From Betaproteobacteria bacterium (lineage in GTDB: Bacteria; Pseudomonadota; Gammaproteobacteria; Burkholderiales; Usitatibacteraceae): 34,482 nucleotides of DNA. The notes beneath the pieces were generated by a model. It did no database searches, was not told the DNA's origin, and worked only from the letters and a program-made list of their open reading frames with translations. Of this stretch, positions 28,005 to 34,482 are shown one piece after another. Location: the NCBI GenBank assembly GCA_019449455.1, contig JAGRPO010000078.1, positions 1 to 34,482 of the forward strand, given 5' to 3'. Position numbers and translations under genes: made by a program. The stretch's first letter is position 1. Every line of letters starts with the position of its first letter.

Positions 28005-28024
28005 GGGCCGGGAATCCCCGGCCC
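28005..28024 (-). terminator. stem-loop after the sugar dehydrogenase gene
   Basis: GGGCCGGG-AATC-CCCGGCCC is a perfect 8-bp stem with a 4-nt loop. On the minus strand it is followed by GTTTGTCG, a short T-rich tract. It sits 32 nt after the dehydrogenase stop and before the cytochrome c start, so it may act as a partial terminator setting a high dehydrogenase-to-cytochrome ratio. Confidence 0.55.
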
Positions 28025-28055
28025 ATCCGTCGTCGGCTTCCGGGCGAAGCCGCGA

Positions 28056-29339
28056 TCACTTCTTCGCGTCGTCGCTCGAGTAGGTCACGCGGTAGAGCGC
28101 GCCCGCGAAGTCGTCGCTGATCAGCATCGAGCCGTCCTTCATCATCGCGACGTCGACCGGGCGGCCGCGGTACAGGCCGGTTTCGCCGTCGAGCCAGCCT
28201 TCCGCGAAGACCTCGGTCTTGTCGGCCGTTCCGTCGGCCTTGAGGGTCGTGAACATGATGCGCGCGCCGATCGGCTTGGTGCGGTTCCACGAGCCGTGCT
28301 GCGCGGAGAAGAGGCCCCCACGATACCTGGCCGGGAACTTGCTGCCCGTGTAGAACGCGAGGCCCAGGTCGGCCGCGTGCGCGTCCATGTAGACCTGCGG
28401 GTCCGTGATATTGGGCGGCAGCGGGTCCTTGTCGTAGCCCTCGTCGGTCATGCGCGTGCGGCCCTGCTTCCAGGGGTAGCCGAAGAACATGCCCGCCTTG
28501 GTGGCGCGGTTGATCTCGCCCGCGGGAATGTCGTCTCCCATGCCGTCGGTCTGGTTGTCGGTGAACCACAGCGACTTGTCCTTCGGGTTGAATTCAAGGC
28601 CCACCGAGTTGCGCAAGCCCGTCGCATAGACCTCGCGCTTGGAGCCGTCGAAGGCGTTCATGCGCACGATGCCGCCGATTCCCCACTTGTTGAAGAGCGC
28701 GAGCTTGGCGCGCGGCGGAACGTTGAACGGCTGGCCGAGCGTGATGTAGAGCATGCCGTCGGGGCCGATGCGGCAGGTGCGGGCGTGGTGGTTGTACGAC
28801 TCTTCCTCGGGAGGGATCAGCTTGCCCTGCGCCACCACCTCGATCACGGCGACGTCGCCGCCTTCGTAGAAGAACTCGGCGGCCGGGAAGTTGAGCACCC
28901 GGTTGTGCTCGACCACGACCAGGAACCCGTCCTTGGTCCAGCAGACGCCGTTGGGCACGTGGAACTTCGCCGAAGGCGCGAAGGGCTTCACCTCGTCGGC
29001 GATGCCGTCGCTGTTGCGGTCGGTGACGGCCCAGACCGTGTTCTTGCGCGTGCCGACGAACAGCATGTTGGTCGACGGCGCCACGGCCATGTGCCGCGCG
29101 TCCGGCACGATCGCATAGAGGTCGATCCGGAAGCCCGGCGGCAGCTTGATGCGCTTGAGGTTCGCGCGGATGGCCTCGGCATTCCGGCCTTCCTGCGCCA
29201 CGGGCGGCAGGCTCGCGTCCACGCCCGAGAGCTTCATTTGCTTGAGGTTCTCGATGTTCTGCTGCTGCGCGGAAGCGATCATCGGCAGCGCAAGCGCCAA
29301 CGCGGCAACCGCAATTCCCAACGGCTTCGAGGCAGTCAT
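28056..29339 (-). CDS. PQQ-dependent sugar / L-sorbosone dehydrogenase family protein
   Basis: The protein has 427 aa with a signal peptide (MTASKPLGIAVAALALALPMIASA, cleavage near 24). The six-bladed propeller of the soluble glucose/sorbosone dehydrogenase family is recognisable from ARHMAVAPSTNMLFVGTR, HVPNGVCWTKDGFLVVVEHNRVL, NHHARTCRIGPDGMLYITLGQP, ATGLRNSVGLEFNPKDKSLWFTDN and QHGSWNRTKPIG. It oxidises a sugar or similar alcohol/aldehyde in the periplasm with PQQ and passes electrons to a cytochrome c, probably the next gene. The substrate is unknown. A good ribosome binding site (GGGAGAAAG) precedes ATG 29339. It is divergent from kaiC. Confidence 0.9.
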   Translation of the reverse strand: MTASKPLGIAVAALALALPMIASAQQQNIENLKQMKLSGVDASLPPVAQEGRNAEAIRANLKRIKLPPGFRIDLYAIVPDARHMAVAPSTNMLFVGTRKNTVWAVTDRNSDGIADEVKPFAPSAKFHVPNGVCWTKDGFLVVVEHNRVLNFPAAEFFYEGGDVAVIEVVAQGKLIPPEEESYNHHARTCRIGPDGMLYITLGQPFNVPPRAKLALFNKWGIGGIVRMNAFDGSKREVYATGLRNSVGLEFNPKDKSLWFTDNQTDGMGDDIPAGEINRATKAGMFFGYPWKQGRTRMTDEGYDKDPLPPNITDPQVYMDAHAADLGLAFYTGSKFPARYRGGLFSAQHGSWNRTKPIGARIMFTTLKADGTADKTEVFAEGWLDGETGLYRGRPVDVAMMKDGSMLISDDFAGALYRVTYSSDDAKK

Positions 29340-29600
29340 TCGCTTTCTCCCAGGTAGATTTGAGGAACCGATGAGCCCGTCGCCGAAGGGCGGCGTGGAG
29401 CCGGTTCCCGAATTTTTCTTGTCCCAAAACAGCCGAGCGCGCCTTCAAAAAGCAGGTCAGCTTACACCCGCCCGGATGCAGCATTCGACAATTGGGCATC
29501 GGGGCGGCTTTTACATCCGGCGTCCGGTGCTCGAAGGGGCCGGGAGGCTCGCGACGCGCTCGAGCCACGGCCAAGGCGGTGCAGGATGGCCACCGGCTAT

Positions 29601-29614
29601 GTGCGTCAACGCAC
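29601..29614. repeat. palindrome GTGCGT-CA-ACGCAC upstream of kaiC
   Basis: Perfect 6-bp arms around 2 nt. The half-site AACGCA (29608-29613) recurs at 29623-29628, 15 nt later, and a related AAGCGCA follows near 29632. The cluster lies just upstream of the AT-rich patch and could be a regulator-binding region for the kai operon. Confidence 0.4.
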
Positions 29615-29638
29615 AGACCGTTAACGCATGCAAGCGCA

Positions 29639-29644
29639 TATATT
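29639..29644 (+). promoter_or_regulatory. possible -10 of the kai operon
   Basis: TATATT is one of the few AT-rich hexamers in this GC-rich gap and lies 81 nt before the kaiC ATG. No convincing -35 is seen 17 nt upstream (the sequence there is GACCGT), so an activator or another sigma factor may be needed if this is real. Confidence 0.25.
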
Positions 29645-29665
29645 TCAAGGGAATTTGGCCGATTG

Positions 29666-29704
29666 GCGCGATCCCGGCCGCCCCTGCCGGGAGGTTCGTC
29701 GCGC
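29666..29704 (+). other. stem-loop in the probable kaiC leader RNA
   Basis: Outer stem GCGCGA / TCGCGC and inner stem TCCCGGC / GCCGGGA give 13 bp in total with a 7-nt loop and a one-sided 6-nt bulge (GGTTCG). It ends about 10 nt before the ribosome binding site region of kaiC. It may affect kaiC translation or transcript stability; no known riboswitch is recognised. Confidence 0.4.
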
Positions 29705-29725
29705 GGATCTCTCAGGGGCGAAAAA

Positions 29726-31468
29726 ATGCTGAAAACCGTCCGCTCCCCGCTCCGGAAGGTGCCTGGCAAGGCGCCGACCGGCATCGCGGGATTCGATGCA
29801 ATCACCGGCGGCGGCCTGCCACGCGGTCGCACGACGCTCCTGGTGGGCGGCGCCGGCTCGGGCAAGACCGTGCTCGCGCTGCAATTCCTGGCGCATGGAG
29901 CGCGAGCCTGCAAGGAGCCGGGCATCTTCGTCGCCTTCGAGGAGCCATCGGAGCGCGTCGTGGAAAATGCCGGCAGCTTCGGCTGGAAGCTCGAGGAATT
30001 GCAGCACCGAAGGCTGTACTTCATGGACGCCCGGCCCTTTCCCGACGTGGTCCAGTCCGGGGATTTCGATCTCGGCGGAATGCTGGCGGCGCTGGAGGCC
30101 AAGACCCGCGAAATCGGGGCGCGGCGCATCGTGTTCGATGCCCTGAACAACGTGCTGGCGCTGCTGCCCGGCCCGGCGGCGAGAAAACGGGAACTCTTCC
30201 GGCTGCACGAATGGCTCGTGGCGCGCGAACTGACGGGCCTCATCACCTTGCAGACCGGCGGGGACGAGGCGGGCACCATCGGCCAGGAGCCGTCCGGCTT
30301 CATGCAATTCATGGTGGACTGCGTCGTGATCCTCAACCACAGCGTGGTGCAGGGCGTATCGCAACGCAACCTGCGCGTGCAGAAGTACCGCGGCTCCGGC
30401 TTCGACGAGGACGAGGCACCGTTCCTGATCGGCAGTGGCGGCCTGGACCTGGCGGTCGCGCGGGCGCCGGGCCGCGCCGGCCTCAAGGTGACCACCGAGC
30501 GCGTGTCCAGCGGCGTGGAGCGGCTCGATACCATGCTGGGCGGCGGCTACTACCGCGGCGCCAGCGTGCTGATCACCGGCTCCTCCGGCACGGCCAAGAC
30601 CACGTTGAGCGGTGCATTTGCCGAGGCGGCCTGCCGTCGCGGCGAGCGCACCCTGTTCTTCAGCTTCGATTCGGAATACACCGAGGTGATCCGCAACCTG
30701 GCCTCGGTCGGCATCCGGCTGGATCGCTACGTGAAGAACGGGTGCCTGCGCATCATCCCGGCACGAACGATCACCGGCAGCGCAGAGGTCCACCTCGGGC
30801 GCTTCAAGACGCTCGCGAGGGAACACTCGGCGCGATGCATGGTGATCGACCCCGTGTCCTCCTGGTCCACATCCGGCAACGACTCGACCGCCCAGGGCGT
30901 GGCCGAACGCCTGATCGACTGGGCCAAGTCCGAAGGCATCACCCTGGTCTGCACCAAGCTGCTCTCCGGGACGTCCAGTCCGGTCCAAGGCGGCTTGCCG
31001 CTGCAGATATCGACGCTCGCGGACACCTGGATCCACCTCAACTACCTGGTCCAGGCCGGGGAACGCAACCGCGGCCTGTCGATCGTCAAGTCGCGTGGCA
31101 CGGCGCATTCCAACCAGGTGCGCGAGCTGATCCTCAGCGACGCGGGGGTGACGCTCGCCGACACCTACACCGCCGGCGGCGAGGTGCTGATGGGCACGAT
31201 GCGCTGGGAAAAGGAAAGCGCCGAGCGCGGCGCGCATGAAGCCGCCGAAGTCGCCACGAAGCTCAAACGCGTCCGGCTGGACGCCGAGGAGGCCGAGCTG
31301 GCCGTGCGTTTGAAGGCGCTGCAGGTGGAAATCGAGGCGAAGCAGATCGAGAAGGCGTTGCTGGCCCGGACCACGCAGACCCACAAGGGCGAGTTGTCGC
31401 AGGGCCGCACCCGGATGCATGAGCTGCGCGGCTCCGACGCGCCGAAGCCGGGGCGGAGGAAGCCGTGA
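29726..31468 (+). CDS. kaiC: KaiC-family double RecA-domain ATPase
   Basis: The protein has 580 aa from ATG 29726 (MLKTVRSPLRKVPGKAPTGIAGFDAI), with AGGGG about 7 nt upstream. It has the two tandem domains of KaiC. CI carries Walker A GGAGSGKT (41-48) and catalytic Glu72-Glu73 (FVAFEEPSE). CII carries GSSGTAKT (285-292) and the segment QISTLADTWIHL, with Ser429-Thr430 at the place of the Ser431/Thr432 autophosphorylation pair of the cyanobacterial protein. In CII the usual catalytic Glu-Glu is Asp315-Ser316. Residues about 500-580 are a charged, Ala/Glu/Lys/Arg-rich extension with coiled-coil character that cyanobacterial KaiC lacks. It is the first gene of an operon with kaiB, overlapping it by 4 nt. 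No kaiA is present, as usual outside cyanobacteria. It could act as a damped timer or stress switch rather than a true clock. Confidence 0.95.
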   Translation: MLKTVRSPLRKVPGKAPTGIAGFDAITGGGLPRGRTTLLVGGAGSGKTVLALQFLAHGARACKEPGIFVAFEEPSERVVENAGSFGWKLEELQHRRLYFMDARPFPDVVQSGDFDLGGMLAALEAKTREIGARRIVFDALNNVLALLPGPAARKRELFRLHEWLVARELTGLITLQTGGDEAGTIGQEPSGFMQFMVDCVVILNHSVVQGVSQRNLRVQKYRGSGFDEDEAPFLIGSGGLDLAVARAPGRAGLKVTTERVSSGVERLDTMLGGGYYRGASVLITGSSGTAKTTLSGAFAEAACRRGERTLFFSFDSEYTEVIRNLASVGIRLDRYVKNGCLRIIPARTITGSAEVHLGRFKTLAREHSARCMVIDPVSSWSTSGNDSTAQGVAERLIDWAKSEGITLVCTKLLSGTSSPVQGGLPLQISTLADTWIHLNYLVQAGERNRGLSIVKSRGTAHSNQVRELILSDAGVTLADTYTAGGEVLMGTMRWEKESAERGAHEAAEVATKLKRVRLDAEEAELAVRLKALQVEIEAKQIEKALLARTTQTHKGELSQGRTRMHELRGSDAPKPGRRKP

Positions 31469-31755
31469 GCCGCCCTGCCCGATTCAGGTTCCGGCTTTAT
31501 GTGGCCGGCGACGCGCTGAATTCCGGGCTCGCGCATGCCAACCTGACGGCGCTGTGCCGCCAATACCTGCCGGACAGGCACGAGATCGAAGTCGTGGACG
31601 TGTTCCGGGAGCCGAAGCGCGCACTCGAAGACGGCATCCTGCTGACGCCGACCCTGGTAAAGCTTGCGCCGTCCCCCACCCGAAGGATCGTCGGCACCCT
31701 CGGCCAGATCCAGCCCGTGTTGCAGGCGCTGGGCCTGGAAGCCTTGGCTCCATGA
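31465..31755 (+). CDS. kaiB: KaiB-family protein
   Basis: The protein has 96 aa from GTG 31465, overlapping the kaiC stop as GTGA, with GGAGG about 6 nt upstream. It keeps the KaiB core: FRLYVAGDALNS (thioredoxin-like first strand and helix), IEVVDVFREP, ILLTPTLVKL and PSPTRRIVGTL. The length is that of short KaiB proteins (cyanobacterial KaiB is about 102 aa), without the acidic C-terminal tail. KaiB binds the KaiC CI ring after a fold switch; whether this one switches cannot be judged by eye. Its stop overlaps the ATG of the next gene as ATGA. Confidence 0.95.
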   Translation: MSRPARFRFRLYVAGDALNSGLAHANLTALCRQYLPDRHEIEVVDVFREPKRALEDGILLTPTLVKLAPSPTRRIVGTLGQIQPVLQALGLEALAP

Positions 31756-34482
31756 AGAGGAAGGCCTCGCTGCCCCGGCCGGACGCGGAAGAACAGGAGC
31801 TTTCCGCGCTGATCGAGACCTTGCACCGCACCGGTCAGCGCCTGGAGGAACTGACGGCGGGCGAGGTGGACGCAGTCTCGGATCGCGAAGGCCGGACGTT
31901 CGTGCTGCGGCGCGCCCAGGAACAGCTGCGCATCAGCGAGGTCGCGAAGCAGGCGGCGATTCTCGATGCGCTGCCCGCGAATATCGCGTTGCTCGATGCC
32001 CACGGGCGCATCGTTTCCGTGAACGAGGCGTGGCGGCAGTTCGCCGGCGCGAATGCGCTCCGGACCCCGGATTACGGCGTCGGCGCCAGTTACGTCGACA
32101 TTTGCGACCGCGCGGACGCCGACGACGCCTCCGAGGCCCGGCAGGTGGCCGAAGGCATCCGGTCGGTCCTGAGCGACGGGTCGAAATTCTTTTCGATCGA
32201 ATATGCCTGTCATTCGCCGGCGAGGCGGCGCTGGTTCCTGATGACGGTGACGCCCATGGCCGAAACGGGCCTGCACGGCGCCGTGGTCATGCACCTGGAC
32301 ATCACGGAGCGAAGGCAGGCCGATGACGATCTCCGGGAATCGAAGACCCTTCTCCAGCTCGTCGTGGAGAACGTGCCGCAGCGCATATTCTGGAAGGATC
32401 GCCAACTGCGCTACCTCGGCTGCAACACCCGGTTCGCGAAGGACGCCGGACGCTCCACTCCCGGCGAACTGGCGGGCAAGACCGATTTCGACATGGCGTG
32501 GAAGGATCAGGCCGAGTTGTACCGCGGCGACGACAAGGCGGTCCTGGCCTCGGGCGTGCCCAGGCTCGATATCGAAGAGCCGCAGACGACGCCGGATGGA
32601 CGCACGATCTGGCTGAGCACGTCCAAGGTGCCGCTGCGCGACGGGGAGAGCCGGGTCATCGGGATCCTCGGTCTCTACCAGGACATCACGGAACGCAAGC
32701 TGGCCGCCCAGGCGTTGTTCGAAAGCGAGCGGCGCTTCAGCGACATGCTCGACAACGTCCAGCTGGTGTCGGTGATGATCGACCGCGAAGCGCGGATCAC
32801 GTACTGCAACGAATACCTGCTCCGCCTGACCGGCTGGCGACTCGAGGAGGTCATCGGGCAAGACTGGTTCGAACTCTTCCTGCCCCCGGAACTCGGCGAC
32901 TTGAAGGGAGAGTTCTTCGAGGCGCTCCTCGCGAGCCAGCCCGAGGTTTCGCATCACGAGAACGAGATCCTGACGCGCACGGGCGGGCGCCGGCTCATCC
33001 ACTGGAACAACTCGGTGCTGCGCTCGGCAAGCGGCGACGTGATCGGTATCGCGGGCATCGGCGAAGACGTCACCGAGCGCAAGACGGCCGAAGCAAGGGT
33101 CGCCTACCTCAGCCGCGTCCATGCCATGCTGAGCGGCATCAACGCGCTGATCGTGCGCGTGAAGGACCGCGGAGAACTGTTCACGGAAGCATGCCGCATC
33201 GCGCTCGAGGCGGGCGGGTTTCGCATGGCCCTGGTCGTCATCGTCGACCGGCTCTCGCGCAAGGCCGAAGTCGTGGCCTCCGCGGGCAAGGACGAGAGCC
33301 TGCTTGGCGCCGTCAGGGAACTTCTGCGCTCGAACGAGCATGCGCCCAATACCATGATCGCCCAGGCGGTGAGCGGGAAAGTGCCCGTCGTATCCAACGA
33401 TTCGCAAAGCGACCCGCGCGTCCTGCTCGGCACGCGGTACGCCGAATCCGGCATCCGCTCCATGGCCCTTTTCCCGCTGGTCGTCGCGCAGGAGTCGGTA
33501 GGCGTCCTCTCGTTGTACGCGAGCGAGCTCGACTTCTTCCATGAGGACGAGTTGAAGCAGCTGACGGCGCTGGCGGGCGACATCGCGTTCGCGATCGATC
33601 ACCTCGACAAGCAGGCCCGGCTCGATTACCTCGCCTACTACGACGCGCTCACGGGTCTCGCGAACCGGACCCTGTTTCTCGACCGGGTGGCGCAGTCCCT
33701 GCGCGGCGCGGCCAGCGGCGGGCACAAGGCAGCGTTGTTCCTGATCGACCTGGAGCGGTTCAAGAACATCAACGACAGCCTCGGCCGGCCGGCCGGCGAC
33801 GAGATCCTGGCGCAGGTGGCGGATTGGCTGGCGCGCAGGGCCGGCGACGCCAGCCTGGTGGGGCGATTGGGCGCGGACCATTTCGGCGCGCTGCTGCCGG
33901 AAGTCAGGCGCGACGGCGACCTGGCGCAGCTCGTCGAGAGCACGCTGGAGTCCTTCGCGGGCCATCCTTTCCGCCAGGGCGACTCCGTGTTCCGGCTCGC
34001 CGCCAAGGTCGGAGCGGCGGTGTTCCCGGATGACGGCACCGACGCCGACACGCTGTTCAAGAACGCCGAGGCCGCGCTCAAGAATGCCAAGGCGAGGGGC
34101 GACCGATACCTGTTCCACACCCGCAAGATGACCGAGGCTTCGGCCGGCAAGCACACCCTGGAAAATCAGCTGCGCCTGGCGCTGGACAAGGGCGAGTTCG
34201 TGCTCCATTACCAGCCCAAGGTGAGCCTCGCGAGCGGCAAGCTCACCAGCGCCGAGGCGCTGATCCGGTGGAACGATCCGCGAACCGGCCTGGTACCGCC
34301 GGGCCGGTTCATCCCGCTCCTGGAAGAAACCGGGTTGATCTATGACGTCGGGCGCTGGGCGCTGCGCACCGCCATCGCGGACTACCTGCGCTGGCGCAAT
34401 GCCGGACTGGCTGCCGTGCGAATCGCGGTGAACTTGTCTCCGCTCCATCTGCGTCGTCGCAGCTTCATAGCAGACATCGGAC
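31752..34482 (+). CDS. PAS-PAS-PAS-GAF-GGDEF-EAL signalling protein, 3' end missing
   Basis: The frame is open from ATG 31752 to the right edge (910 codons), with the start inside the kaiB stop (ATGA). Residues 1-65 are a helical N-terminus with GEVDAVSDREGRTFVLRRAQEQLR, a segment I associate with sensor proteins of this type. PAS domains lie at about 68-185, 195-312 and 325-440, each closed by D(I/V)TER. A GAF domain follows at about 455-615, a GGDEF domain at 625-790 and an EAL domain from about 808. The GGDEF signature is degenerate, GADHF at 707-711, and the usual GH of GHxxGD is GR, so cyclase activity is unlikely. The EAL part shows intact EAL at 835-837 and the VNLSPLHL segment. It is probably a c-di-GMP phosphodiesterase, but the remaining catalytic residues lie outside the window. 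No transmembrane helix is seen, so it is likely cytosolic, near KaiC/KaiB. Confidence 0.92.
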   Translation, partial: MKRKASLPRPDAEEQELSALIETLHRTGQRLEELTAGEVDAVSDREGRTFVLRRAQEQLRISEVAKQAAILDALPANIALLDAHGRIVSVNEAWRQFAGANALRTPDYGVGASYVDICDRADADDASEARQVAEGIRSVLSDGSKFFSIEYACHSPARRRWFLMTVTPMAETGLHGAVVMHLDITERRQADDDLRESKTLLQLVVENVPQRIFWKDRQLRYLGCNTRFAKDAGRSTPGELAGKTDFDMAWKDQAELYRGDDKAVLASGVPRLDIEEPQTTPDGRTIWLSTSKVPLRDGESRVIGILGLYQDITERKLAAQALFESERRFSDMLDNVQLVSVMIDREARITYCNEYLLRLTGWRLEEVIGQDWFELFLPPELGDLKGEFFEALLASQPEVSHHENEILTRTGGRRLIHWNNSVLRSASGDVIGIAGIGEDVTERKTAEARVAYLSRVHAMLSGINALIVRVKDRGELFTEACRIALEAGGFRMALVVIVDRLSRKAEVVASAGKDESLLGAVRELLRSNEHAPNTMIAQAVSGKVPVVSNDSQSDPRVLLGTRYAESGIRSMALFPLVVAQESVGVLSLYASELDFFHEDELKQLTALAGDIAFAIDHLDKQARLDYLAYYDALTGLANRTLFLDRVAQSLRGAASGGHKAALFLIDLERFKNINDSLGRPAGDEILAQVADWLARRAGDASLVGRLGADHFGALLPEVRRDGDLAQLVESTLESFAGHPFRQGDSVFRLAAKVGAAVFPDDGTDADTLFKNAEAALKNAKARGDRYLFHTRKMTEASAGKHTLENQLRLALDKGEFVLHYQPKVSLASGKLTSAEALIRWNDPRTGLVPPGRFIPLLEETGLIYDVGRWALRTAIADYLRWRNAGLAAVRIAVNLSPLHLRRRSFIADIG

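Larger units (their letters stand above)
29340..29725. other. 386-nt divergent intergenic region between the sugar dehydrogenase gene and kaiC
   Basis: It contains the dehydrogenase leader with its ribosome binding site, a small CGCCG-AAGGG-CGGCG hairpin near 29382-29396, the palindrome at 29601-29614, an AT-rich patch near 29639, and a large stem-loop at 29666-29704 just before kaiC. No gene fits here: the kaiC frame is open upstream to 29492 but without a start context or family similarity. Confidence 0.7.

Noticed and set aside
29492-29725. Upstream extension of kaiC by 78 codons
   Set aside because: No family similarity, no ribosome binding site at the upstream start, and it would cover the palindrome and stem-loop; ATG 29726 fits the family start.
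28594-30534. 646-residue minus-strand frame spanning kaiC and the intergenic gap
   Set aside because: It is antisense to kaiC, crosses the divergent promoter region and then runs out of frame over the sugar dehydrogenase gene.

Overview
This is a GC-rich chromosomal segment with dense, tightly packed genes, short intergenic gaps and frequent 4-8 nt gene overlaps. The gene content (a TctC-type solute receptor, a PrpF-family isomerase, a PutA without its own DNA-binding domain next to an Lrp-type regulator, aceA/aceB, an HAE1 RND pump, and non-cyanobacterial kaiC/kaiB) fits a heterotrophic soil or freshwater betaproteobacterium, roughly Burkholderiales-like. The phylum-level call is fairly safe; anything finer is a guess. 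I saw no rRNA, tRNA, CRISPR array, insertion sequence or phage gene.

Layout. (1) 1-3949: carboxylate metabolism. A minus-strand pair encodes a PrpF-type isomerase fused in frame to a periplasmic-binding-protein-like domain, followed by an FMN-dependent alpha-hydroxy-acid dehydrogenase cut by the left edge. A TctC-type receptor gene runs divergently. (2) 3955-8799: a small OGFr-like protein converges on an Lrp/AsnC regulator with overlapping stop codons. The regulator is divergent from putA, so proline sensing and degradation sit together. (3) 8827-17278, minus strand: the operon acrA-acrB-oprM-tetR-dcp (tripartite drug efflux, its TetR regulator, and an M3 peptidase). A TTGACA promoter with a TetR-like inverted repeat over its spacer and -10 lies just upstream. 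(4) 17383-21404, minus strand: the glyoxylate shunt (aceA, aceB) followed by a LysR regulator. (5) 21769-25404: a large AsmA-like DUF748 envelope protein. (6) 25472-29339, minus strand: a PQQ-type sugar/sorbosone dehydrogenase, a small cytochrome c and a TonB-dependent receptor, read together as a periplasmic oxidation module with possible PQQ uptake. (7) 29726 to the right edge: a translationally coupled kaiC-kaiB operon continuing into a very large PAS-PAS-PAS-GAF-GGDEF-EAL protein truncated by the window.

The most interesting part is region 7. It is a KaiA-less Kai module whose third gene is a c-di-GMP-type signalling protein with an eroded GGDEF motif and an intact EAL motif at the visible end. 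This suggests output from a Kai timer or switch to c-di-GMP breakdown. The PrpF/solute-binding-domain fusion and the operator-covered efflux promoter are the next most useful observations.
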